Below, piece by piece: positions 48,864-60,003 of a DNA stretch of 64,000 nt (positions are counted from its first letter, which is position 1; each line of letters begins with the position of its first letter). The DNA lies in the NCBI GenBank assembly GCA_014871385.1, contig CM026423.1, positions 19,519,690 through 19,583,689 of the forward strand, read 5' to 3'. This DNA comes from Ceratodon purpureus. Its lineage: Eukaryota; Streptophyta; Bryopsida; Pseudoditrichales; Ditrichaceae. A program made the position numbers and the translations under genes. The notes below the pieces were generated by a model. That model did no database searches. It saw nothing but the letters and a program-made list of their open reading frames with translations, and was not told the origin of the DNA.

Positions 48864-50195
48864 ATGGAGGTGCCAAGTGGGAAATTGCCGGACATCAGGC
48901 ACCGGATGGTGAAGGCGAATGGCATAAGTATGCACATTGTGGAGCAAGGCGAGGGGCCGACGGTGCTGCTGCTGCACGGGTTTCCGGAGTTTTGGTACTC
49001 ATGGCGGTTTCAGATTCCAGCGCTGGCGGAGGCGGGGTACCATGTGGTGGCGCCGGATCTGCGAGGCTACGGACAGACGGATGCGCCCAAGAGCTCGCAG
49101 CTGTACACTTCGTGCCATCTCGTGGGCGACTTGGTTGGCCTTCTGGACGCGCTGGAGGAGAAGCGAGTGTTCGTGGTGGGGCATGACTGGGGCGCCATGG
49201 TTGCGTGGGATCTCTGCCTCTTGCGCCCCGACTGCGTCAAGGCCGTGATCTGCTTGAGCGTCCCCTTCTTCCCCCGATCGCCCAAGGGCAGCTCCATCAA
49301 GGGCTACTACGAGACTCTTGGCGAAGGCTTTTACATGTGCAGGTGTGCATTTTCACTAACAGCCTTTAGGTTGTAAATTGAATGACAATGGATCTTGGCG
49401 AAGCTGTATTTGCATGTTGTTGTATGTCAACATGTAAGTTGGGTGATGGATAGTCGAATGATTTATGAGAAACTCTTTTATGATATTGTTTCATGGTTCG
49501 TGTACGTCATTGCACTGGCCTGTGAAGGGACTATTATCTACAGCTCGTTGATTGGAAATAAACTACTATCAATCGCTATGAACGTAAATACTTTTTAAGA
49601 TTTCCCTCGGAAATTCATATCTATTTCAGAAGTTCTAGGCAATTTTACCGTTGACAGTGCGAGTTCATCTGTTGATGTGTATAGATTCCAGAAATACGGT
49701 CGTGCGGAGAGGGACTTTGCTCGAATTGGGACCACTGCCACACTGTCCAAATTCCTTTTTCCGCCACGGACCAGCTTCATTGCTCCAAAGGACAAGGAGT
49801 TGATGGACTCAATTCCTATGCCGAAGAAATTGCCTCAGTGGATATCAGATGCAGATCTTCGGTATTATGCACAAACTTATGAAAAATCTGGGTGGACTGG
49901 CGCCTTGAACCTGTACAGAGCCATGGACAAGAGTTGGGAAATTAAGGCACCGTGGACTAGTGTTGGAGTGAAAACCCCGGCATTATTTATTGCAGGCGAC
50001 AAGGACATCGTGATGGGGTTTCCTGGGGTGAAGGCATATGTAGGTAGGAACTTCAAATCGTTTGTCCCCAATTTGAAGGAAATTGTGACGCTCAAGGGCG
50101 GTCACTTCATACAGCAAGAACAGCCAGAAAGGGTGAATGAGCTTCTTATTGGCTTCCTTAACGAGCAAACCCTCGCATCCAGCTCCAAATTGTAG
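48864..50195 (+). CDS. soluble epoxide hydrolase (alpha/beta hydrolase)
   Basis: Hydrolyses epoxides, in plants typically fatty-acid epoxides in cutin and oxylipin metabolism, to diols; a cytosolic enzyme. Two exons, 48864-49342 and 49685-50195, join in frame (CR/FQKYG) to give 329 residues, normal for plant sEH without an N-terminal phosphatase domain. ATG 48864 is the first in-frame ATG. Visible features: oxyanion-hole motif HGFPEFWYSWR, DLRGYGQTDAP, nucleophile Asp108 in VVGHDWGAM, cap-domain Tyr in NLYRAM, charge-relay Asp267 in AGDKDIVMG, and catalytic His300 in KGGHFIQQEQPE. All catalytic residues are present. Exon 1 is strikingly GC-rich and exon 2 much less so. No targeting signal is evident; the end SSSKL resembles a type 1 peroxisomal signal (SKL), so peroxisomal location is plausible. 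Confidence 0.93.
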
Positions 50196-51994
50196 AATCC
50201 ACCTGTCTAACATTTAAAAGAGACTATCACCTAAATGTATATTTGGCTCACTAGTAGCACCAGGCTTAGGTTCTCCTAAATTGGAAACCCACCGCTCGCC
50301 AGGAATTTATGACCTAGTCGAATTCGCCAATTGGTTTGCACTTTAGTATCCATGACTGAGACATACGAGGAGAAGATTTACCGGAAGTCTACTCTGATAC
50401 CATCAACGATCGGGTGAGGTTCAGCAAACGGCGTTAGGTGATCTGTATACAGCAGGCTGCTTGGCCTTCCCTCTGGGATGGACTAAGCTCTGCCTTAAGA
50501 TTTACAGGAAATATTAGATAGCCGCCACAATGAGGCCTGTAGTGCAGGCTGCTTGTCTCTCAGACTCTCTCCATGGGATGTTGGCAACATTTGTGCATTT
50601 GTAATTTCTCTACTTTCATGACTGGAACAGGGATTTTAGCTCACTGGTAGCACCAATTCCATATTTCAGTGAACTAATGCTACAATATGGATATCATACC
50701 TGTTGGCAGTTCTAGGGATTTGAAGGAATCATTTATCCTCAGTTTTCATAAAGTTCCTTCGCTCACGGCTGAAAGATGTTATTTGGTTATTGGAACTGGG
50801 ATAACAAAGGCGTGCTAGCTGTTTAACTGTTAAAGATACTTGAAGAAAAAGGACCCATGGCGCCGTGCATCAGAGAGTCAAATTCCCCTGCGTTACCAAG
50901 CCTCGTAACAAATGAATTTATCAAAAATCCTTGCATCATGCGCTTCTCCAACTTGTCAAAAGAGTTGCCACCGTGACCTGCAGATCACTTCTAAGTCCAG
51001 TCTTCCGCAAGTTGACAAGGTGCTTGCAAGCAGTGTCATATCTACGAAGGCATCATTCCACTTCAAATCGACAATGCAACCGTGCCGACATTGTTAGGAC
51101 GAAGAATTAGACGGAATAAGAAAGAACCATCTTTGTGTTGATCTCTTGAGCTCTGCAGATAGCTGACTGTTCAACTACTGAAAACGAAGCTTTTAGAATC
51201 ACCTTGAAACAAGAAAAGTCATACCACAAGACACAGTATAAACTCCATGTCAAGAAAAGTGACAAACGTTGCAGCACATGCATTCAGAAATCAAACAAGG
51301 AAAGTCTCCTAGTAATGCCAAAAACATATTAAAACAATTACCTGACCTAACAACCTAATTATGATAATGAAGTGACGAAAATTGAACCATGCAGTAGATC
51401 ACATCAGAAAGAGTAATCTCTGTATTGACAAATTAAATGTGACTACACAATCATGGGTGGCCTCAACTACAAAGACTCTTACGATGTACAGTACTTGGTT
51501 CAACATCCACCTAACGCCTTATGAGAAACTCTGCAGAGTTTTACGAGTAGAAAGCTGGACTCTCGTCACCTACATGAATCTCTACGTGCTAAGTTTAACC
51601 ATTTCGGAACCTTCTATCAATACAATGCAGCTTTCAGCATAATATGCCTTACAAGTTGCATACCTCGGCACCAAACACCAGACCATCAAGTGCCAAATGC
51701 CAGCGTATAGTTTGTTTCGTTGATTTGAAAACGAGATCAAACCTGAGAGACCTCGTCTTTCAATGAAATCCACAGAATCCAGAATTTCTTTCCGTCAAAC
51801 TTCCGAATTCAATGCTGATCGTGAGAGTTGATGTGGCAAAAATGTTGGCTCATTCTGTAAACAATAATTTTCACGATATCAATGCAGAAAGGATTCAATC
51901 ATTTCCAACTCTATTATCATTGCTTCGCATCGGCCTATTAAATCCTAAAAGAACAACGGTCGAGTTGCAATCATTTACCGATGGATAGAAGCTC
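50196..51994. other. convergent intergenic region between epoxide hydrolase and prefoldin genes
   Basis: The two genes point toward each other here, so the stretch holds both 3' untranslated regions and possibly spacer. No additional conserved coding sequence was recognised. Confidence 0.45.
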
Positions 51995-52417
51995 CTAAAC
52001 TAGAACGCCTTGAGCAGCGCTCTCCTTCGCAGTCTTCTCCGGCACAACGTCGTCACCTTTCCCTCGCACCTTGATCTTGTACTTAGCCTCAAACGCGGCA
52101 AACTCCTTGGTCTTCTTCTCCAGCGCTTCCGTGAGCCGGGTAATCACTTCTTGCAGCCCCTCCTTGTTGCGATTCACAGCAGGCAGAACCTCCCCCACTG
52201 TCCGCTCCACCAACACACCACCAATCATGCGGAAACACTTCCGCCCCGGGTCCAGCGGCTGGATGGCGTTGATCACCAACTGATGCTCATTGAGCTCCTG
52301 CTCCAGCTCATTAATCTTACTGTACAGCTGATTCAGCTCACTCCGCATAAAGTTCCACTTCCCCGCCACCGCTTGCTCGTTCATCATCTCCATCTTGTCA
52401 CCTCCACTCTCCGCCAT
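51995..52417 (-). CDS. PFD2: prefoldin subunit 2
   Basis: A beta-type subunit of the hexameric prefoldin cochaperone, which passes unfolded actin and tubulin to the cytosolic chaperonin CCT. The single-exon frame encodes 140 residues, close to the usual length of plant PFD2. Two coiled-coil helices (about residues 18-50 and 85-115) flank the beta-hairpin segment, which contains the diagnostic block QPLDPGRKCFRMIGGVLVER and the following TVGEVLPAV. The tail is charged (VRGKGDDVV) and short. The start ATG follows a GC-rich upstream segment. Nothing appears broken. Open frames on the opposite strand are shadows. Confidence 0.95.
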   Translation of the reverse strand: MAESGGDKMEMMNEQAVAGKWNFMRSELNQLYSKINELEQELNEHQLVINAIQPLDPGRKCFRMIGGVLVERTVGEVLPAVNRNKEGLQEVITRLTEALEKKTKEFAAFEAKYKIKVRGKGDDVVPEKTAKESAAQGVLV

Positions 52418-55400
52418 CGCGATCCACTTCCTGGGAATTCCAAAACCAAAACCAAAACCCTACCTCACCCTAATTTCCAAAACCCTCGAGAACTCCCGGA
52501 AAAATGGCACAATTGTTCCAATTTTTTCGCTGGAAGATACCAGAGTCGTCTACGGCTATGAAGTCGTCCCCGTGATCGAATTCTCGAAGAAAATAATTGC
52601 GCCCCGCAACCGGAAATGCGTGAAAGTGTGAGAATGCGAGGTTTAGGGTTTGATTCAAATGAAGACGATGGCGATTTTCTGGATGAATATCTGGACGAAA
52701 CTTCTGAAGAATGGATGATATCATCGTTTTCTCCCAAAACTCTTCATTTATTTGTTAAATGAGGCAAAACAGTATAGTATAATGAGTTTCTTCCTTTTTT
52801 TTTCATTTTAAATACTTGAAAGCAGCTCTGTATTTTTAATATTTGTTAAGGGAGAAAAAAGGGTTTTAATTCTTGGTATTTTATTGCAAATTCATTCATT
52901 CTCAAAGGAGTCTAGAATTGCTTTTAATTTAAATTGGAAATGGTATCATTTAAATTGCCCATAGGAACCTCCACAGTTGCAAACCATAATTGCTCATTGT
53001 AAAAATTGTGTACTTCAAGTATGCAAATACTTATTTTTTAACTTGGATATTTTCTATAATTTTATATTAAATAGATCATATAAATATCTGACCTTGTAAT
53101 ACATCTTTAAAGAATCTAAGGTTAGCTTTTAATTCCACCTAATTTGTGAACATTTCAAAAATCTCCTCTTCAACCTTTCATTTAATTATATTTTGATGAT
53201 TATGTGTATAATATGCAACTTCAATTTATAAGTTTGTTATAAAAACAACCACATTGCAAAGTTATTTTTAATGAGATCATAATCTCTAATCCTCAAAATT
53301 GAATGGACACAGAGGGATTTTTAGATGTATTGTCGTAGCACAATGGTAACATATTTAATTCATTAACCTAAATTACACGCAAAACATCAAAACCGCGCGA
53401 AGTTCATTTCGACGAAGAACCAACAGTTGTTTATATAATAGGATAAAGAGGAAATCTAAGATGCATACACAAACACACAAGAAAACATTCAAATTTAAGA
53501 TAACACTAGTTGGATTGAGGAATCCGGAATATTACTCATATCACGGAAATTATATTACAAAAGTTTCCACAAGTATAGTAGTGGAGTGAGGTACAAAGCG
53601 CAACACAAGATACTAACACGCTTCCACCCCAAAGTAGTAACAAAGTTAGATTCCACACCGTTGGTCTATTGTAGAACGGCTATGTACACTCTATTCTAAG
53701 ATCCTCTATTGCAGGTCATGATTCCCATGATGATGTTTCTAAAATAAAAATAGTGGATTCTAAAGTATACTTCCACTGTCCACCAGATCTTCGACCATTT
53801 CATAAAGACAATAATTCTAGAAATTTAGGCTAGAATGCTCAAAGAGACTTGATAGTTGTTAACCGGGATTCTGCATTCTAGATTGATATTTCAAGATTGT
53901 CTTCCTATTTTTGTTTCCTCCTCCTAACTATTACTCTCTTAGATTGATGTTATGATGGATGCAGACATCATTTAGAAAACTGGCTCATTTAGGTATTTGT
54001 TACATGCCATTCCCACCAAAGAGGGGAAAGATGGAGGAAGTTTTGGGCCTACAAAGCCAACCAAATCTAGTTTCTATATTGACACAGCTTCTACAATCCA
54101 ATACACAACAACCGAATCTTTCTTTGAGAAGGGTGGAAATGGAAAATTGAAATCCTTACTCTCACAATGAATAGTGTATGTTGTTCTATAGGTCACCTAT
54201 AGTACAATAAAAATTCCGCTTTAAATTTCCGGGACTGCAGATATATCACTCCTACAATCTACAATGGAAACTAGGTAACAGGTCGCGGCAGGTACATGAG
54301 CGTTTTAGACCAACTCTTACTATTGATAAGTGTGTCTACCCACATGTCATAGCATGCGGATTGCGGAAACCAAAACCCTCTACCTACTACTAACATGTCT
54401 ATTTAATACCACTCTACGTTGGTTCCTTAGTTCGAAAAGAGGTAATAGCAAGAGCCTACCGTGTGCGTAGGGACTACCCTCAACAACCCCCAAGGCGGTG
54501 TTTTTCCCTATTCCTCTTTCCATCATTTCCTCCTTTTAGCCCTTAATATTTCTCCACTCTCCAACCGGCTTAAATAGGGGCGCTTACACCACGTCCCTCA
54601 CGGACACGTGAACACCACACCTAGAAACAAGGACATGTACCCTCCACTTAAGAGTTTGCATAACACATTTAATTAACTTTGTATTATGTTACATATATTT
54701 TGATCCATAAATTTGGAATGGTCATGTGAAGCTACTAGGGTTGCTTAGGGGTTCAAATGACATGAATGGGCTCCTCTACCCTACACAGTGGCAGTGCGGG
54801 ACCGACAACAGTACGGCAGCTGCGCAGCGTAGATGATGTACCATTGTGCCTAGCTTATGACTGCTAACCACTATTGTCAGCTAGTTGAAGGTATATCAGC
54901 ATGGGATGCAAATTTCCACCATGAAATTGTCAGATTTCATCACCACCCATATCTGGATCTACACTGACAAGTTAGTGGAATGGGGCTCCTTCCCAAAGGA
55001 CTATCATATTTGTCACTAGCTCACCAAAGGAATTTGCTTGTCACAACCTTGATGCCCTGCCTCTGCTGTAGCAGCTTCAAACACATTCTTTTCTGATGAA
55101 CAAATTGAAAGTTATTCCGTGCCAGTTGAGTAATGTCACTGGTGGTTGCTTGTCTCTTTGATGATACCCTCGGCTCCACTCATGCAAGTTCCAAATCCAG
55201 TTTATGGAAGATGGATATCTGAAGCATGCAATAAAGATTATGAAACATTTGAGAACTTTCTCCTAAACAATTTAAGAATAACTCAACTCACATCCATGTT
55301 TAATAAGAAGATGTATTCAAAGGGAAAACAACCCATTTTGGTTCAATAATAGGATTAACAAGTTTACCATTAATGAATTAAATATTTTATTGGGTTTAGC

Positions 55401-57546
55401 AAAAGAAAGAATGTTTTAATATATGTTGAATCATAGTTTTTTTGGACACCATATCTTGAAGAGTGCACTTTTCACCAAAATATAATACCATGTGTGTTAG
55501 TAGCATCCCTTCAAAATCTTCTATGTAAAACTTATTTGGAAAATAAATAACAATATACAAATATTTCAGAAAGGAAAAAAAAGTTACAATATATATACAA
55601 AAATAAAATTTCTTCATATAAAAACATTAATTTAAGTGTACAAATATCTTGGAAGAATTCAATAAACCCCTACCTTTATGTTTAATTCAATATTTTTCAA
55701 CTTTTGTCTACAAAATCATTGAAGACTTTCTATCTTCAAAGTGCATCTCTTAGATATATTAAAGCTTATATAAGTTGAATTACACATGAATTGAATACAA
55801 TATTTGTCATAGAAGCTCATATAACTACTACTTTGAAGGCTTCCACTAAGGTAAAAAGGGATATTTCCGTGAGGAATCAATATCCGTGCCCTATGATTAC
55901 TCTAGAAAGCGACATACCGTCACCCAAATTCCATCATTAAGTTTTGACTTTTGGTTTTTTTCCAGGAGAACCTTGCACACTTGTAATGTCTTCATTGGGT
56001 TTCTACTAATGGCGGAATAGGAATACTCTACTCACTGTTATAGTGGTCTACAAGTTCTACTTTCAAAATTACCTAAAAAATTTAGTTATTTCTCAAAAAA
56101 ATATTTGAAAATTATATTTTAGAAGAAGACCCAAATTTCAAAGCAAGGTTTTTTTCTCAACAAATTCTACCTTGGAAAACATGCCCAGATGCTTAAACTC
56201 ACAGAAATACCCCTCTTTACCTTCAATGATCAAGAAGATCACATGTCCACCTGGAGGTAGCACGTTTTTGTTACCAATATAATTTCATCATATTTGATGG
56301 ATAGTCTAATGAAACAATTCAATTCAAGTGCTCAATCCAACAACTATCAAACTTTATTTGCATCCTACAAATCCATGAATTCTTTTTAGTTTTATTCTAT
56401 TTAGAGATATATGTATAAATTTCATACAACACCACAATACTAATACAAACATTGAAAACACTCCCCCAGATAGATGTACTTTAGTATGGTTTGTAATATG
56501 TAGAGCTCACTTCCACATTGAACCCTACTCCTGATAATCTGGCCTAGCACCCAGAATTGTGCTTTTGAAATAGTAGATCACATACATGTTTTGTTTCTTT
56601 TTCTTGTAATTACCTGTGGCCCATCTTTGAAATTTATTTCCCATACTGCTGAAGGACACTTATTACCCAACCACTCTGGCTGAAATAAAATGAGGATACT
56701 GATAGGACATCACGCCCCAGAGCACTCTCTTGAGTCTACAAAGAGCACAAATATGGCAGCAATTTGCAAGTTTCACGTGTGCTCCCACATTACATGAGAA
56801 CCACGGGCAACAAATTTGCATGAATCAATGATTTGCAACTCTAGCTGCTGCACTCTTGCGTCTAAAAGCTGAACCCCATACCTCTAGTTTCATCTAGCGA
56901 GCAGCAATGACAAGTGTACAAATTCATAGAGTTAATACCTCTAGCTCAACAGAAACTTATAAGTACTAGGGACATGATACAAGCGCGAGAAGGACTCAAC
57001 CTGATACAAGGGGCCCTGTGGGCTGCACTCCGCTGACCTGCCGCTATGGGCCAGGAGCGTAATGAATCAAATACCATATTCACTAGGTGGCGAAAGGGTA
57101 GGCATTCCATTAGCTAGCTCACAAAGAAGTGCAGCCAAGAGGTGCCTCGGAAAGAGCAACATAGGAGATCTTCAAATCTGAAAACCTGGCCTTTGTTTCC
57201 CCTGTACGATCAAAATCATGCTCGTGAGCTTCATTAACATATTTTGGGAGCTGGGACATATAGGTTGGCCATATCAGACAAGCTCAATTGCTCCTGAGTC
57301 CTGATTCTTCTGAGCCTTGATATGCAGGCTGATATGGTGTGTGAATTAGAGAATTTGGGATGGATCATTTTCCATGTGCTTTCGAAACTTGTGTACACCA
57401 AATTGTACGTCAAATACAAACACTTCACCCATACCATTCATTCAATGTCCGCACACGTTTCATTCCTATTGTTCATGTTGCGTACGATTGACATAGTCTT
57501 TGTGTAGGGTAGCATACTTGAATTTAAATGTTTTATATGCTCACTG
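52418..57546. other. prefoldin upstream region and long AT-rich intergenic stretch
   Basis: About 320 bp upstream of the prefoldin start are GC-richer and presumably contain its promoter and leader. Beyond, no gene, RNA or clear transposon boundary was recognised. Confidence 0.4.
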
Positions 57547-57639
57547 ATCAACCAAGGAATAAGTGAATTGAAGTTGTATCAACCAAGGAATAAGTGAATT
57601 GAAGTTGTATCAACCAAGGAATAAGTGAATTGAAGTTGT
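57547..57639. repeat. three tandem 31-bp repeats
   Basis: The unit ATCAACCAAGGAATAAGTGA plus ATTGAAGTTGT occurs three times without interruption and apparently without a mismatch, implying a recent origin. It is not in a gene. Confidence 0.9.
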
Positions 57640-58633
57640 AGTTGTGTCACACACATTCCATAATTTACACAGTGTGAAATTCATGAAATGAGAAACTTCC
57701 CAAGTAAGAATAATTATTCCAAACCTAAATTCTATTGCAGGAAAATTCTGATTTTGGACTTCTAAAGTTGTATAATACATTTCAAAATTGAGAATTTCCT
57801 CAACCAAGATTTCTAAGAAATTTGGCTAAGAATCAGAATTCATCCAACCAAGTTAAGTGTATTTCAAAGAATTCTTTGAATAGTAGATGAAAATTTGTTA
57901 GCAATTTTGGTAAGGATGAGCACATTCATGTGTGCACCTTAAACCTCCATCCAATGTTCAAGAACTTGATTTTCAAGACATTTTCCACTTTATTATAATA
58001 TTATTCTCAATATTCATAACATTAGCCTCTATTATGTATCAATATTTTCTTTTCAAAGCCATTGAAGCATGGGTTGGGGTTTTTAACTACTCCCTTGATA
58101 CTATCCATATTATACACACACATGTTGTTTTACATTTTACTTTTTTTTCTTTCCCCTTTCAAGATTATACTTTAGGTTTTTGGAGTGCGACTTAACCTGC
58201 ATATACACCCCCACTGCGACCACCAAACATAGCCAATCAAATCACATAAATAACAGCCGTATAAGCTCATACCTCAAAGAAGTGTTGGGCTATGATGGAT
58301 ACTGTGTGCGAAGACGCAAGTGGGCAGGGGCAAACCATGTGCAAGGACTGGCAAGACATGTGACCGCACACTTTGTCACAATGAACTTATGTGAAACTGG
58401 AGTCACAGCCACAGACAGAGCGTCCCAGCTCAAACCTCAACGGAGGCAGCAGCTGCAGACTGCAGTGGCTCTGTACACTACACTCACACCCAAGATGACC
58501 ACCTACCTGCAATATCATATGTGGGTGCCATCAGTCTCATCAACTGTAGCCGAGCTTTACATCATGTGTGCCATTGTGGCATCATAAGTAGAATGTTCTG
58601 ACAATTAACTGGGGGCTGTGCAGAATTTAGGAA
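57640..58633. other. intergenic stretch
   Basis: No gene recognised. Confidence 0.4.
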
Positions 58634-59150
58634 GGAACACCATAACAGGTTCGCCACCTGGCCAATGAACATTTCTTTATTTAAATAAAAACAAGGTTCG
58701 CTTTTCAAATTTTGAATTTGTTTGTTTTTTTTTTTCAGCAAAAAATTAATAAAAATGACCTCAAATTGACTTAGAAATAACAAAGTATTGTAAAACATTC
58801 CACCCACTCAATAAATATTAATAGGAATTTGTTGGAGGTATGCTGAAATTCAAAAACAAAGGCCGTTCTTTGATAGTAAAAAGGCATATGGAAAAATATT
58901 GGATTGAAAATCCGAACGGTGAAATCATGCCTTAAAATTTTATTTACATGTAAAATTAACAAAACTTGAAAAAAAGGTAAAATCTCAATTTTTGGTGAAT
59001 TTTTGTGATCTAATTTATTTTAGGCAGATTTTGAGCATACCCGTATACTGCAATTCTGGGCAAATTTCAGTATGCCCTAATAGTGTTTTCAAACTTTGAT
59101 TGTAAATATCTCCAAAAATATGAAGAATTTTGAAGCACGAAAGGTTTTGT
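58634..59150. mobile_element. fragments of family C and family A elements
   Basis: ACACCATAACAGGTTCGCCA at 58637 and TTAGAAATAACAAAGTATTG near 58772 match family C. From about 58838, GGTATGCTGAAATTC, AAAGGCCGTTCTTTGA and TTGGATTGAAAATCCGAACG match the interior of family A in the orientation of copy 3. Both lack proper ends. Confidence 0.6.
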
Positions 59151-59223
59151 AAGAAAAACATGATAATTGCCTATACAGTCTATACTATGCCAAAACTAGA
59201 GCGTCATCCAGGAATGCTATCTT

Positions 59224-59257
59224 GTGAGCGGTGAGCGGTGAGCAGTGAGCGGTGAGC
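59224..59257. repeat. heptamer array of the second transposon copy
   Basis: Five GTGAGCR units, as at 26848-26881, differing only in which units carry G or A at the last position. Confidence 0.85.
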
Positions 59258-60003
59258 ACTAAATTTTCAATTTTTTGACTATTTATTTGATATTTTGAAA
59301 TGATTTTGTATGACATGGCATATAGGGGACCTATGACCGTGGAAGGTGTTTTAGGGTACATTCCTAAAAGAATGGCTTCTAAATTGATAAATGTAGAAAT
59401 TTACACCCAATTCATATCCGTATAAATTGTGATTATTTTTTCATATATCCTATCAATTTCACGGTATGAAGACGAAGAGGAAAAAATAAAAAAAAAGGAA
59501 AAAAAGAAAAGAGGAAAAAATCAATAAATGAAAGAAAGAAAAAAGATTAAAAATAAATAATGAAAAGGAATGTAGGAAAAAAAATTTAAAAATGAAGGAA
59601 AATAAGAAGAAAAGAAAGAAAAATAAAGAAAACAACGAAAGAAGAAAAACATTGGAAAAATTAAAAAATTAAAATTAAAATAAAAGATAAAACATAAAAA
59701 GGAATTAATAGGGGTATTTGCATAATAGGGAAGGGAAAAATACATGAGAAAGGTTTTAAGAAAACCACATTTTATTGTGATGTCTTCAAACTGTAATCAA
59801 GGAATGTTCAACTTCTGAAAAAATAAGTACCATCTTTATAATTCAATCATGTACGAAGTGAATGTAAAATATATGGCCGGTAAAGAAATTCACACAGAAG
59901 TAGAGTAAAGTGAGGTTAAGGCAAAATATAAAATCCAAAGCCAAAGCTATCATATAATATATAAGTAGGGAAAACATAACAATATAGAGTAAATACGCAA
60001 TGA

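Noticed and set aside
52010-52561. 183-codon plus-strand frame opposite prefoldin
   Set aside because: A shadow of the real minus-strand gene, which has clear family motifs.
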